Shown here in pieces: positions 1 to 9,249 of a stretch of 43,517 nucleotides of DNA (position 1 is its first letter; every line of letters begins with the position of its first letter). A program made the translations under genes and the position numbers. Where the stretch lies: contig DATKAO010000052.1 of NCBI GenBank assembly GCA_035498015.1, positions 1 to 43,517 on the forward strand, given 5' to 3'. Below the pieces are notes generated by a model. That model saw only the letters and a program-made list of their open reading frames with translations. It searched no databases and was not told the origin of the DNA. This DNA is from Myxococcota bacterium (GTDB lineage Bacteria > Myxococcota_A > UBA9160 > SZUA-336).

Positions 1-1568
1 CCACCTGGGAGTTCGCCGACGACGACGGAGTCGCGCGCATCCAGGTCGGCCAGAAGGTCGACGTCCTCGTCGAGCAGGCCGAGAACGAGGACGGAGTCAT
101 CGTCCTCTCCAAGGAGAAGGCCGACCGGCTGCGGGTGTGGGACCACCTGCAGAGCGCCTACGACAACTCCGAGGTCGTCGAGGGAGTCATCAACGGGCGC
201 GTGAAGGGCGGCCTGTCGGTCAACCTGAAGGGCGTCAAAGCCTTCCTGCCCGGGTCGCAGGTCGACCTGCGGCCGGTGCGCAATCTCGACCGCATGATCG
301 GCGAGCCGCACAAGTTCAAGATCATCAAGTTCAACAAGCGCCGCGGGAACATCGTGCTCTCGCGCCGCGCGCTGCTCGAGACCGAGCGCCAGTCACTCCG
401 CCAGAAGACACTCGAGATCCTGAAAGAGGGCCTCGTGGTCGAGGGCATCGTCAAGAACATCACCGACTACGGTGCGTTCATCGACCTGGGCGGGATCGAC
501 GGCCTGTTGCACATCACCGACATGTCGTGGGGCCGCATCTCGCATCCCAGCGAGGTGTTCCAGGTCGGCGACCAGGTGCGCGTGCGCGTGCTGAAGTTCG
601 ACCCCGAGACCGAGCGCGTGTCGCTGGGCCTCAAGCAGACGCAGCCCGACCCGTGGGTCTCGATCGGCGACCGCTACCCGATCGGCCTGCGCATCCGCGG
701 CAAGGTCGTGTCACTGGCCGACTACGGCGCGTTCGTCGAGCTCGAGCCCGGCATCGAGGGCCTGATCCACATCTCCGAGATGAGCTGGACCAAGCGCGTG
801 AAGCACCCCTCGAAGGTGGTCGCGATCGGCGACGAGGTCGACGTGCTCGTGCTCGAGGTCGACCCGCAGAACCGGAAGATCTCGCTCGGCATGAAGCAGA
901 CCGAGCCCAACCCGTGGAGCCTGCTCGAGGAGCGCTATCCGCCCGGCACCAAGGTGCGCGGCGTGGTGCGCAACGTCACGAACTTCGGCGTGTTCGTCGG
1001 CATCGAGGATGGCATCGACGGCCTGATCCACGTGTCCGACATCTCGTGGACGCAGAAGATCCGCGACCCCAAGGAGCTGTTCAAGAAGGGCGACGAGCTC
1101 GAGGCGGTGGTCCTCAAGGTGGACACCGACAGCGAGAAGTTCTCGCTCGGCCTGAAGCAGCTGCAGCCGAACCCGTGGGACGAAGTCCCGCGCAAGTACC
1201 CGGTGGGCTCCAAGATCAAGGGCAAGGTCACGAGCATCGCCGACTTCGGCGTGTTCGTGGAAGTCGAAGAGGGCATCGAGGGCCTGGTCTACGCCTCCGA
1301 GGTCGGCCGCAACGTCGAGAACATCTCGGACGTGGTGAAGGTCGGCGACGAGGTCGAGGCCCTGGTGGTGCGCGTCGACGCGGCCGAGCAGAAGATCGCC
1401 CTGTCGATGCGCGCGATCCACGAGCGCGAGGAGCGCGCCGCGATCAAGCGCGTCGCCGCCCAGACGGGCACGCAGAAGGCGACTCTCGGCGACCTGTTCT
1501 CGTCCGACGCACTCTCCAAGCTGCGGGGCGGTGGCTCCCAGGGCTCGGGCGGCGGCGGGGATTCGTGA
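1..1568 (+). CDS. rpsA: 30S ribosomal protein S1, 5' truncated by the window edge
   Basis: Binds mRNA on the small ribosomal subunit and helps recruit and unfold messages. The reading frame is already open at base 3, so the true start lies before the window. The visible part has the end of one S1 repeat, then a divergent repeat around VKGGLSVNLKGVKAFLPGSQ. Four canonical S1 (OB-fold) repeats follow, each with a GxVxxxxxxGAFV/GVFV strand and a GLIH(I/V)S(D/E)(M/I)SW motif; the last is degenerate (GLVYASEVG). A Gly/Ser-rich tail ends the protein. The repeat number and the ihfB neighbour fit bacterial S1 rather than a single-domain RNA-binding protein. Probably co-transcribed with the genes that follow. 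Confidence 0.97.
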   Translation, partial: TWEFADDDGVARIQVGQKVDVLVEQAENEDGVIVLSKEKADRLRVWDHLQSAYDNSEVVEGVINGRVKGGLSVNLKGVKAFLPGSQVDLRPVRNLDRMIGEPHKFKIIKFNKRRGNIVLSRRALLETERQSLRQKTLEILKEGLVVEGIVKNITDYGAFIDLGGIDGLLHITDMSWGRISHPSEVFQVGDQVRVRVLKFDPETERVSLGLKQTQPDPWVSIGDRYPIGLRIRGKVVSLADYGAFVELEPGIEGLIHISEMSWTKRVKHPSKVVAIGDEVDVLVLEVDPQNRKISLGMKQTEPNPWSLLEERYPPGTKVRGVVRNVTNFGVFVGIEDGIDGLIHVSDISWTQKIRDPKELFKKGDELEAVVLKVDTDSEKFSLGLKQLQPNPWDEVPRKYPVGSKIKGKVTSIADFGVFVEVEEGIEGLVYASEVGRNVENISDVVKVGDEVEALVVRVDAAEQKIALSMRAIHEREERAAIKRVAAQTGTQKATLGDLFSSDALSKLRGGGSQGSGGGGDS

Positions 1569-1597
1569 ACGCAAAACCCTAGTACGGAGACACGCGG

Positions 1598-1957
1598 GTG
1601 GGGGATCTCTCCGGAATGACCAAGAGTGACCTGATCGAGCGGGTCGCGGTCAAGGTGCCGCACATCTCGAAGAAGGACACGGAGACCGTGGTCAACACGA
1701 TCTTCGACTGCATGACTGAGTCACTGCGCAAGGGCGACCGCATCGAGATACGCGGCTTCGGCAGCTTCCAGGTCAAGGTGCGCGAGGCGCGCGAGGGCCG
1801 GAACCCGAAGACGGGCGAGGAAGTGAAGATCCCCGCGAAGCGCACGCCGTTCTTCAAGGTGGGCAAGGAGCTCAAGGAACGGATCGAGGCCAAGCGGAAG
1901 CAGGAAGTCGGGGGGGCGGGCGCGCGACCGAGCGCCGGCGCAGTCCCCCGCTCCTAG
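1598..1957 (+). CDS. ihfB: Integration host factor/HU-family DNA-bending protein, IHF-beta-like
   Basis: A small nucleoid protein that bends DNA in transcription, recombination and replication. It shows the family pattern: N-terminal helices starting TKSDLIERVA, the beta-arm signature GFGSFQVKVREAREGRNPKTG, then IPAKRTPFFKVGKELKERI. The Lys/Gly-rich tail extends past the usual end. The GTG at 1598 is chosen because GGAGA at 1586-1590 sits 7 nt upstream; the ATG at 1616 is the more usual family start but has no well-placed ribosome site. The rpsA-ihfB order is conserved in proteobacteria, which favours the beta subunit over HU. It could be a homodimeric HU in this lineage. Confidence 0.92.
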   Translation: MGDLSGMTKSDLIERVAVKVPHISKKDTETVVNTIFDCMTESLRKGDRIEIRGFGSFQVKVREAREGRNPKTGEEVKIPAKRTPFFKVGKELKERIEAKRKQEVGGAGARPSAGAVPRS

Positions 1958-1973
1958 CTTTGCGAGTCATCCG

Positions 1974-2486
1974 ATGAGCGCCGCCGAGGACGCGCGTCGG
2001 CCGCTCTGGGCGCCGTGGCGCATCGAGTACGTCGAGCACGCCCGCGATCCGCGCCACTGCATCTTCTGTGACTCGGAAGAGCAGGTCGAGGACCGCGCGC
2101 GGCTGATCCTGCACCGCGGCAAGAGCGCCTTCGTGCTCCTGAACCGCTACCCGTACTCGCCCGGTCACCTGATGGTCGCCCCGTTCGTGCACTCGGGGCG
2201 GATCGGCGAGCTGGACCCGGCGACCCAGGCCGAGCTCATGGGCCTGTTGGGGCGCTCGGCACGCATCCTCGAGTCGACCTACAATTGCGACGGGCTGAAC
2301 GTGGGCGCGAACCTGGGCGCCGCCGCCGGCGCGGGGTTCGCCGAGCATCTGCACTTCCACCTCGTGCCGCGCTGGAGGGGCGACGTGAACTTCATGACCA
2401 CCGTCGGGGAGATTCGGGTGATTCCGACCCACATCGAGCGCACGTTCGACGAGCTGGCGCCGGCGTTCGCGGAGCTCGCGCGATGA
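1974..2486 (+). CDS. HIT-family nucleotide hydrolase/phosphorylase
   Basis: The 170-residue protein carries the histidine triad HLHFHLVPRW near residue 127; the middle histidine of such triads is the nucleotidyl-transfer nucleophile. An N-terminal CIFC pair (about residue 25) suggests a zinc site like that of Ap4A-phosphorylase-type HIT proteins. Likely substrates are dinucleoside polyphosphates or AMP conjugates; the exact substrate cannot be read from sequence. It lies between ihfB and lapA, and its stop codon overlaps the lapA start (ATGA), so the two are probably translationally coupled. No clear Shine-Dalgarno sequence precedes its ATG. Confidence 0.88.
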   Translation: MSAAEDARRPLWAPWRIEYVEHARDPRHCIFCDSEEQVEDRARLILHRGKSAFVLLNRYPYSPGHLMVAPFVHSGRIGELDPATQAELMGLLGRSARILESTYNCDGLNVGANLGAAAGAGFAEHLHFHLVPRWRGDVNFMTTVGEIRVIPTHIERTFDELAPAFAELAR

Positions 2487-2806
2487 GGAGCTGGCTGTCG
2501 GTGACTTTCGGCGTGCTGCTCGCCGCGCTGCTCGTGTACGTGGTGATCAGCAACAACGACATCGTGATCGTGACGCTGCCGCTGGTGAAGTGGCCCACCA
2601 AGCTCTGGTCGGCGATGGTCGCCTCCGCGGTGGTCGGCGCGGGGGCGACGCTCCTGCTCACGAGCTGGCCGCTGCTCCGGCTGAAGCTGCAGTCACGCAA
2701 GCACACGCGCCGCATCGCGCAGCTCGAGCAAGAGGTGCACGGCCTGCGCACCCTGCCGATCGCGAGCGAAACCGCGGCGGCCCCCTCGAGCGTACAGAAG
2801 GTCTAG
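2483..2806 (+). CDS. lapA: LapA-like inner-membrane protein (DUF1049)
   Basis: This 107-residue protein has two hydrophobic segments (about residues 4-24 and 37-60) followed by a basic, coiled-coil-like tail (RRIAQLEQEVHGL). That is the LapA/YciS layout. In enterobacteria LapA works with LapB in controlling lipopolysaccharide synthesis through LpxC turnover; the same role here is inferred from family and neighbour. The start overlaps the HIT stop codon, and GGAG lies 8 nt upstream. lapB begins one base after its stop. Confidence 0.85.
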   Translation: MRSWLSVTFGVLLAALLVYVVISNNDIVIVTLPLVKWPTKLWSAMVASAVVGAGATLLLTSWPLLRLKLQSRKHTRRIAQLEQEVHGLRTLPIASETAAAPSSVQKV

Positions 2807-2807
2807 C

Positions 2808-3899
2808 TTGCGCGACTGGCTGCGCTGGGGTCGCCCGAGCAAGCCTGCGCCGGAACGCACCGCGACTGCGCAGCTGCGCAGCGCCCTGCACCTGGTGCTG
2901 GCGGGTGACTTGCCCGCTGCCGAGGCGCAGCTGGCCGAGGCCGCACGGCTCGATTCATCGTCGTCCGACGTGTATCTCGCCCTGGCCAACCTGTACCGGC
3001 TGCGCGGCGACATCGGACGCGCGATCCAGGTGCACCAGAACCTGCTGCTCAGGCCCGACATCTCCGACGAGCTGCGGCGCGAGGCGCTGCTCGGCCTGGC
3101 GCTCGATTTCCGCGCCGGCGGGTTTCTCAAGCGCGCGGGCGCGTCGTTCGAGGACCTGCTGCGGCTCGAGCCGGGCAACCTGCAAGCGCTGCGCGCGCTC
3201 GAGCGCATCAAGATCGACAGCGGTGACTGGGAGGGCGCGGTGCAGATCCGCAACCAGATCGGCTCGCGCGATCCCGCCACGCCCAAGGTGCTCGCCCATC
3301 TGTGGACCGGTCACGGCCGCGGGCGCGCGGCGCGCGGCATCGAGGCCGAGGCGCGGCGCGCCTTCAAGCGCGCCGTCGCGCAGGACCCCGACTGCGCCGA
3401 GGCCTACGTGGCGCTCGGCGACCAACGCTTCCGCGAGGGCAGCACCAAGAAGGCGATCGGGCTGTTCCGGCGCGCGCTCGGCCTGCATCCCGCGATCGGC
3501 CGGCTCTTGTACCCGCGCCTGTACGAGTCGTACGAGAAGCTCGGCGACATGGCCGGACTCGAGAGACTGCTGCGCGAGCGCATGGACGTGGAGCCCGAAG
3601 ACGCCGACGCGGCGCTCTGGCTGGCGCGCGCGATCGCGGCGCAGTCACGCGCCGACGAGGCGCTCGCGCACCTGCAGCGGCTGCTCGACCGCGCGCCGGC
3701 CCAGCTCGCGCTGCACGCCGAGATCGGGCGGGTGCTGTTGCGCGAGAACCGCGAGCTCGAGGCGCGCAAGGCGTTCGAGGAGCTGCTCGAGCGCCTGCCC
3801 ACGGAGCCGCGCGCGCTGGCCTGCCGCAGCTGCGGTGCGCAGGACCTGGTGCTGCACTTCCGTTGCCCGCAGTGCGGGGAGTGGGACAGCTTCAGCTGA
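2808..3899 (+). CDS. lapB: LapB-like TPR protein with C-terminal rubredoxin-type zinc ribbon
   Basis: A 363-residue chain of tetratricopeptide-like helical repeats (about residues 20-335) ends in a small metal-binding module with two CxxC pairs, CRSC and CPQC, separated by QDLVLHFR. TPR array plus terminal rubredoxin-like domain is diagnostic of LapB/YciM, the adaptor that directs LpxC to FtsH and so limits lipid A synthesis. The start is TTG, supported by GAAGG 6 nt upstream inside the end of lapA. Unlike E. coli LapB, the N-terminus (RDWLRWGRPSKP) has no transmembrane anchor, so membrane location would depend on LapA or another partner. It converges on the kinase gene with an 8-nt overlap. 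Confidence 0.88.
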   Translation: MRDWLRWGRPSKPAPERTATAQLRSALHLVLAGDLPAAEAQLAEAARLDSSSSDVYLALANLYRLRGDIGRAIQVHQNLLLRPDISDELRREALLGLALDFRAGGFLKRAGASFEDLLRLEPGNLQALRALERIKIDSGDWEGAVQIRNQIGSRDPATPKVLAHLWTGHGRGRAARGIEAEARRAFKRAVAQDPDCAEAYVALGDQRFREGSTKKAIGLFRRALGLHPAIGRLLYPRLYESYEKLGDMAGLERLLRERMDVEPEDADAALWLARAIAAQSRADEALAHLQRLLDRAPAQLALHAEIGRVLLRENRELEARKAFEELLERLPTEPRALACRSCGAQDLVLHFRCPQCGEWDSFS

Positions 3900-6567
3900 G
3901 CGCGCGCTGGACCGTCTCGACCAGGCTCGCGGCGCTGAACGGCTTCTGCACGAAGCCCGCGATGCCCTGTGACTCGAGCCGGCGCAGCGCGTGGTCCGCG
4001 GCGTAGCCGCTGGTGGCGAGCACCGGCACGCCGGGGGCGAGCTCGCGCAGCGCCGCGTAGACCGTCTCGCCGGACTCGTTGGCGAGGGTCAGGTCGAGCA
4101 GGACTGCCGAAACGCGGCCGGCGTGCGCGCGGAGTCTCTCGAGCGCCTCGGCGCGGTCCTGGGCCACGAGCACCTCGTAGCCTGCCGCCTCCAGCGCGCG
4201 GCGCGCGACCTCGCGCACCCCGCGTTCGTCGTCGATCACCAGGATCGCGCCGCGCCCTGTCGCCGGCGCGGGCGCGCGCGGCGCGCGCTCCGGGGGGGCT
4301 GCGGGTGCGCGCTGCGTCGCCGGCAGCACCACCCGCATGCGCGTGCCACGGCCGGGCGCGCTCTCGACCAGCACGGTCCCGTGGTGCGCGCGCACGATGC
4401 CGTGCGCCACCGCCAGGCCGAGCCCGCGGCCGGCGCCCTTGGTGGTGAAGAACGGGTCGAAGATCTTCGCCAGCGCCTCTGCGTCGACGCCGCAGCCCGT
4501 GTCGGCGACCTCGAGCGTCACGGCGTGGGGAGCGGCGTCCGCGCCGTCCGCAGTGACTCGCAGCGCGACCGTCCCGCCATCGGCGGGCAACGCTTCGCAG
4601 GCGTTGGTCAGGAGGTTCATCAGCACCTGCCGGAGCTGCGTGGCGTCGCCTTCCACGCAGGCGGGCGCGGCGGGCGGAAGCCAGTCGATCTTCGCGCGCG
4701 CGGGCAGCGAGGCACGCAGCAGCGCGAGCGTGTCGTCGACCAGCCCGCGCAAGTCGAGCGGCTCGAGCTCGATCCGTTCGCGGCCGGCGAAGGCCAGGAT
4801 CTGGCGCACGAGCCCCGCGGCCCGTTCGCCCGAGCGCTGGATCTCCTCGAGTGACTCGCGCAGGACGGGATCGGAGATCGAGCGCTCCAGCGCGAGCTCG
4901 GAGTTGCCCAATATCCCGACCAGCAGGTTGTTGAAGTCGTGGGCCACGCCGCCGGCGAGCAGCCCGAGGCTCTCAAGGCGCTGTGACTCGCGCAGGCGCG
5001 CCTCGAGCTCGCCGCGCTCCTCCGCGAGCCGACGCCGCTGGGTGACTTCCGCGACCACACCGACCGCGCTGCCCGAGCGCCCGGCGATGCCGTGGCCGCG
5101 CATGAGCAGCCAGCGCGTCTCGCCGCCGGGGCGCGGGCAAAGGCGGAACTCGACGTCGAAGGTCTCACCCTGCTGCGTGCGCTCGAACGCGAACGTGCGC
5201 GCGGCCTCCAGGTCGTCGGGGTGGACCAGCGCGAACACGCCCTCGGGCGAGCCCGGCATGGGCTGGCCCTCGGGCAGCCCGAAGATGCGCGCCGCGTTCG
5301 GCGACCAGCGCACGGTCGCCCCCGGGGCGTCCCATTCCCAGGTGCACATGTCGGCGCCCTCGAGCGCCAGGCGCAGTCTCTCCTCGCTCTCGGCCAGCGC
5401 GCGCTCCGAGGCCTTCTTCTCCGACAGATCAGTGAGCGTGCCGACCCAGCCCGCGAAGCGGCCGTCGGGACGGAACTCGGGCAGCGACTGGTTGAGGATC
5501 CAGCGCACCTCTCCGTCGGGCCGCACGATGCGCTGCTCGAGCACCAGCGGCCGGCCCTCCGCGAGCGCCTTGCGCGAGAGGTCGATGATCTTCGCGGCGT
5601 CTTCGGGGTGGAGCGGGCCGTTCCCGATCGTGCCCAGCGCCTGCGCCACCGGAACGCCGGTGAGCTCGGCCCAGCGCTCGTTCAGATACACGTGGCGGCC
5701 GCGGTGGTCGATGCGGAAGATCCCGACCGGTACCGCGCGCGCGAGGCTCTGGAAACGCTTCTCGCTCTCGCGCAGCGCGTCGACCGCGCGCCGCTCCTCG
5801 GTCACGTCGCGCGTGGTCATGACCATGTGCCGGCGGCCCTCGGGCGAGGTGAAGCTCTGGCCATGGGTCTCGAGCCAGCGCCACTCACCGTCGGCGTGGC
5901 GGACGCGCTGCACGAGCTCGACCGTGGGGCGCAGCTGACAGTCCTCGAACTGCGCCGCGGCCAGCGGCAGGTCGTCGGGGTGAGTCAGTCGCTCGATGCC
6001 GAGCGCCATCTCCCGGGCCCACTGCTGCGGCGTGTAGCCCAGCACGCGCTCGATGCTCGGACTCACCCACACGAGCTTGCCCTCGGCGGTGTACTCACTC
6101 ACGATGTCCCAGGAGTTCTCGGCCAGCAGCCGGTAGCGCGCCTCGTTCTCGCGCAGCTCGGCCTCGGCGCGCCGGCGCGCGCGCTCGTCGCGGCCGTGCA
6201 TCAGGATTGCGCGCTGGCCGCGGTACTGGATCGGCGCCAGCCAGACTTCGAGGTCGATCACCTCGCCGTCCTGCGCCACGAAGCGCACCTCGAAGAAGCG
6301 CACCGACAGACCCGTGCGGAGCATCTGCTCGATCGCGGCCTGCACGCGCGTCCGGTCGTCGGGGTGGATGAAGCCGTAGATCGAGCGGCCGAGCAGCTCG
6401 CGCCGCGTGCCGAGTCCGAGCAGCTTCTGACTCGCGCCGTTCGCGTACACCACCCGGTCGTCGACCGAGATGCCGATCAGGTTGGGCGTGGCTTCGAGGA
6501 TCGCCTGGAGCCCGGGCAGCGGCGGGACGGCCCGGCCCCGGAGCAGGCGCGCAAGACGGCGGAGCAT
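3892..6567 (-). CDS. Soluble hybrid sensor histidine kinase, four PAS domains plus receiver
   Basis: An 891-residue signalling protein with no membrane span. Four PAS modules (roughly residues 20-130, 145-265, 275-390 and 400-520, each ending near an HPDD/HPED-type motif) precede a HisKA domain with the phosphoacceptor in GGVAHDFNNLLVGI. Then come a HATPase domain (N-box MNLLTNACEA, DTGCGVD, FFTTKGAGRGLGLA) and a C-terminal receiver (ILVIDDE, phosphorylated Asp in VLLDLTLANESG, Lys in QKPFSA). It belongs to the PAS hybrid kinases that sense cytosolic, redox or metabolite signals; the ligand is unknown. The ATG at 6567 is chosen because a CAGAAT -10 lies 6 nt before it; longer readings run through a low-quality upstream region. 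No separate response regulator is adjacent. Confidence 0.93.
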   Translation of the reverse strand: MLRRLARLLRGRAVPPLPGLQAILEATPNLIGISVDDRVVYANGASQKLLGLGTRRELLGRSIYGFIHPDDRTRVQAAIEQMLRTGLSVRFFEVRFVAQDGEVIDLEVWLAPIQYRGQRAILMHGRDERARRRAEAELRENEARYRLLAENSWDIVSEYTAEGKLVWVSPSIERVLGYTPQQWAREMALGIERLTHPDDLPLAAAQFEDCQLRPTVELVQRVRHADGEWRWLETHGQSFTSPEGRRHMVMTTRDVTEERRAVDALRESEKRFQSLARAVPVGIFRIDHRGRHVYLNERWAELTGVPVAQALGTIGNGPLHPEDAAKIIDLSRKALAEGRPLVLEQRIVRPDGEVRWILNQSLPEFRPDGRFAGWVGTLTDLSEKKASERALAESEERLRLALEGADMCTWEWDAPGATVRWSPNAARIFGLPEGQPMPGSPEGVFALVHPDDLEAARTFAFERTQQGETFDVEFRLCPRPGGETRWLLMRGHGIAGRSGSAVGVVAEVTQRRRLAEERGELEARLRESQRLESLGLLAGGVAHDFNNLLVGILGNSELALERSISDPVLRESLEEIQRSGERAAGLVRQILAFAGRERIELEPLDLRGLVDDTLALLRASLPARAKIDWLPPAAPACVEGDATQLRQVLMNLLTNACEALPADGGTVALRVTADGADAAPHAVTLEVADTGCGVDAEALAKIFDPFFTTKGAGRGLGLAVAHGIVRAHHGTVLVESAPGRGTRMRVVLPATQRAPAAPPERAPRAPAPATGRGAILVIDDERGVREVARRALEAAGYEVLVAQDRAEALERLRAHAGRVSAVLLDLTLANESGETVYAALRELAPGVPVLATSGYAADHALRRLESQGIAGFVQKPFSAASLVETVQRALS

Positions 6568-6573
6568 ACGCGG

Positions 6574-6579
6574 ATTCTG
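6574..6579 (-). promoter_or_regulatory. -10-like box (CAGAAT) for the hybrid kinase, leaderless
   Basis: CAGAAT on the minus strand is followed by 6 nt and then ATG, so the predicted transcript would begin at the start codon. No convincing -35 at 17 nt was found. The same arrangement recurs at several genes in this window. Confidence 0.45.
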
Positions 6580-6646
6580 CCCCTCTCGAGCCGCAGAGTA
6601 CCACTGGCTCCGCAGCGATCCGCTGCATTTCGGCGTACGGGGCCGA

Positions 6647-7309
6647 GTGGAAGCTTCCGCGCGCGTGAGCGAGCCGGTCTCTCGGGTGGCGGGTGCGTGT
6701 CTCGTCGGGGCGGCGATCGCCTTCTGGCTCGCCTGGTTCCTGATGCCCCTGCCGGGAACCACCGACACCGCCTTCATCCTGGAACAGGTCGGGGCGAGCC
6801 GCGAGCGGGTGTTCGCCTCGGTGGCGGCGCAGCTGGTGTCTTCGGCGCTGTTCGTGCCGGGGCTGCTGGGGCTCTTGGCGGGCAGCGCCCTGCGCGGCTC
6901 GCGCGGCGGCTTCGCGGCCGCCTCGCTGGTGGGCATCGGCGCGACGGGACTCGCAGCCGACGCGATCTACCACCTGCTGGCGTTCGAGATGACCGCCCCG
7001 GGAGTCACTCGCGAGGTCATGGTGCCGCTGATGGACCGCTTCCAGGGGGCCGACCTGTGGTTCGTGACTCCGCAGCTGCTCGCGCTGCTCGGGGGCACGG
7101 GCTGGCTGGCGTGGGCGGCCGCGCGCGCGGGCGTTGCGCCGTGGCGGGCGCCGCGCTGGGTGTGGCTCGCGCTCGCTGCCGTGCTCGCGGGCGCGGTGGC
7201 GGTGCGCGCGGCGGGCCTGCCGCGCCGGGTCGTGGCCATGACCGTGCTCGGGCTGTTCTCTCTGGCGCTGGTGGAGCTCGGCGCGGGTCTGTGGCGCGCT
7301 AGATCGTGA
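6647..7309 (+). CDS. Six-TM hypothetical membrane protein
   Basis: Not recognised with confidence. About 220 residues with six hydrophobic segments, for example ACLVGAAIAFWLAWFLM, ASVAAQLVSSALFVPGLLGL and LALAAVLAGAVAVRAAG. Short polar loops and a conserved-looking DAIYHLLAFEM precede the longest loop. It resembles small DUF4386-type integral membrane proteins, but no catalytic residues stand out. The start is GTG at 6647 (or GTG at 6665); neither has a good ribosome site. It is divergent from the kinase gene and overlaps the end of kup by 11 nt. Confidence 0.7.
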   Translation: MEASARVSEPVSRVAGACLVGAAIAFWLAWFLMPLPGTTDTAFILEQVGASRERVFASVAAQLVSSALFVPGLLGLLAGSALRGSRGGFAAASLVGIGATGLAADAIYHLLAFEMTAPGVTREVMVPLMDRFQGADLWFVTPQLLALLGGTGWLAWAAARAGVAPWRAPRWVWLALAAVLAGAVAVRAAGLPRRVVAMTVLGLFSLALVELGAGLWRARS

Positions 7310-9188
7310 TCTGCATGCCGAGCTCGACGGCGCGCCCGGGCGGGATGCCGAAGTAGCCCGCGGCCGGCTGCGCGGTGTAGTGCAGCGCGGCGAACAGCTT
7401 CTTGCGCCAGGTGGCGAGATCGCGCTTGCCGGAGGCGAGCACGGTGACTCGTCCGAGGAAGAAGCTCGCGGTCTCCACGCTGATCGGCACGCCGGTGGCC
7501 GCGATCTGGCGCACGATCTCGGAGATGGCGGGTGTCTGCGTGAAGCCGTAGCGCGCGGCCACGCGCACGAAGCCCTCGCCGAGAAACTCGACGCGCACGC
7601 GATCGTTGCGCGGCACCACGGGCACGTGCTCGGTGGTGATGGAGAGCAGCACGATGCGCTCGTGCAGCACCTTGGAGTGCTTGAAGTGGTGGCCGAGCGC
7701 GAGCGGCAGACCGTCGGGGTAGCCGGACATGAAGACCGCCGTGCCCGCCACGCGCTGCGGCTTCTCGCGTGCCACGTCGGCGATGAAGGCGGTGAGCGGC
7801 AGGGTCACGTCGTTCAGGTGGCTATTCAGGAGGTCGGTGCCGCGCTTCCATGTGGTCATGACGATCAGCAAGAGGAGGCCGGTGACGAGCGGGAACGCAC
7901 CGCCGTGCGGCGTCTTGGGCAGGTTCGCGCCGAAGAGAGACAGGTCGACGGCGAGGAACACGAAGCCCAGCGCCAGCGCCGCGGGCCAGCCGATGCGGCG
8001 CGCCGCGACCGGCACGAACAGGAACGTGGTGACCGACATGGTGCCCGTGACTGCGATGCCGTAGGCCGACGCCAGGCCCGACGAGTTGCGGAACTCGAGC
8101 ACCAGGAAGATGCACGCCAGCATCAGGAACCAGTTCACCGCGGGCACGTAGATCTGGCCTTCCTGCCGGCTCGACGTGTGGATCACGCTCATGCGCGGGA
8201 GATACCCGAGCTGGATCGCCTGGGCGGTCATCGAGAACGAGCCCGAGATCACCGCCTGCGAGGCCACGATCGTGGCCAGCGTCGCGACGCCCACCATCGG
8301 CAGCACCGACCACGCGGGCAGCATGTCGAAGAAGGGGTTGGTGTCGCCCGGGAAGCCCGTGCGCAGCAGAAACGCGCCCTGTCCGAAGTAGGACACGAGC
8401 AGCGCAGGCAGCACCACGGCGTACCACGCGAGCGCGATCGGCCGGCGCCCGAAGTGACCCAGGTCCGCGTACAGCGCCTCGGCGCCGGTCACGCACAGGG
8501 CGACCGAGCCCAGCACGAAGAAGCCCGGGCCCTCGCCGCTCGACAAGAGCGCCCAGCCGTGGCGGGGATCGAGCGCGTGGAAGATCTGCGGCTCCTTCAG
8601 GATCCAGGGCAGCCCCGCCGCGGCGATCGCGGCGAACCAGATCAGAGAGACCGGCCCGAACCACGAGCCGATGCGGCTCGTGCCACCCCGTTGCAGCAGG
8701 AACAGCGCGATCAGGATCACCAGCGCGATCGGCCAGATCAAAGGCGAGGTGCCGGGCACCGCCACGTCGAGGCCCTCGATCGCCGACAGGACCGAGATCG
8801 CGGGCGTGATCATGCCGTCGCCGTAGAGCAGGGCGGTGCCGCCGAGCGCGACCAGGAAGGCGATACGCCCGAAGCTGGCCGACTGGAAGTTGCGCTGCAC
8901 CAGTGCCATCAGCGCCAGCACGCCGCCTTCCCCATGGTTGTCGGCGCGCAGCACGAAGGTCAGATACTTGACCGTCACGGTCAGCGTGATCGCCCAGAAG
9001 ATCAGCGAGAGCACGCCGAGCACGTGCTCGGGGGAAGCGGACGCGCCGTGCGGGCCCAGGAAGCACTCGCGGACCGCGTACAGGGGCGACGTGCCGATGT
9101 CGCCGTAGACCACGCCGATCGCCCCCAGCGCGAGGCGGCGCAGCGCGAGCGACGAAGCTCCCGCGTCCGGCGACACCCCATGCTGCAC
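7299..9188 (-). CDS. kup: Kup/HAK-type potassium uptake transporter
   Basis: A proton-coupled K+ importer of the inner membrane. The 629-residue length is close to E. coli Kup (622). The N-terminus contains the family hallmark AIGVVYGDIGTSPLY, followed by FVLRADNHGEGG and about twelve hydrophobic segments, then a cytoplasmic C-terminal domain of about 170 residues. Start chosen at GTG 9188; GTG 9176 is also possible and neither has a clear ribosome site. The upstream 112 nt are shared with the divergent acyl-CoA synthetase gene. No Trk or Kdp partner genes are nearby, as expected for a single-polypeptide system. Confidence 0.95.
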   Translation of the reverse strand: MQHGVSPDAGASSLALRRLALGAIGVVYGDIGTSPLYAVRECFLGPHGASASPEHVLGVLSLIFWAITLTVTVKYLTFVLRADNHGEGGVLALMALVQRNFQSASFGRIAFLVALGGTALLYGDGMITPAISVLSAIEGLDVAVPGTSPLIWPIALVILIALFLLQRGGTSRIGSWFGPVSLIWFAAIAAAGLPWILKEPQIFHALDPRHGWALLSSGEGPGFFVLGSVALCVTGAEALYADLGHFGRRPIALAWYAVVLPALLVSYFGQGAFLLRTGFPGDTNPFFDMLPAWSVLPMVGVATLATIVASQAVISGSFSMTAQAIQLGYLPRMSVIHTSSRQEGQIYVPAVNWFLMLACIFLVLEFRNSSGLASAYGIAVTGTMSVTTFLFVPVAARRIGWPAALALGFVFLAVDLSLFGANLPKTPHGGAFPLVTGLLLLIVMTTWKRGTDLLNSHLNDVTLPLTAFIADVAREKPQRVAGTAVFMSGYPDGLPLALGHHFKHSKVLHERIVLLSITTEHVPVVPRNDRVRVEFLGEGFVRVAARYGFTQTPAISEIVRQIAATGVPISVETASFFLGRVTVLASGKRDLATWRKKLFAALHYTAQPAAGYFGIPPGRAVELGMQITI

Positions 9189-9249
9189 TACGCGACTCGG
9201 ATAGCACGCCTTGCTGCACTGCGGCAATGGACCCCGTGCGAGCCGGCGG

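Noticed and set aside
711-1574. Long minus-strand ORF opposite rpsA
   Set aside because: It is the antisense shadow of a highly biased GC-rich gene; the S1 repeats on the plus strand explain the frame.
4337-5938. Ser-rich plus-strand ORF opposite the hybrid kinase
   Set aside because: It has no start signal or domain; the minus-strand PAS/HisKA/HATPase/REC order accounts for the region.
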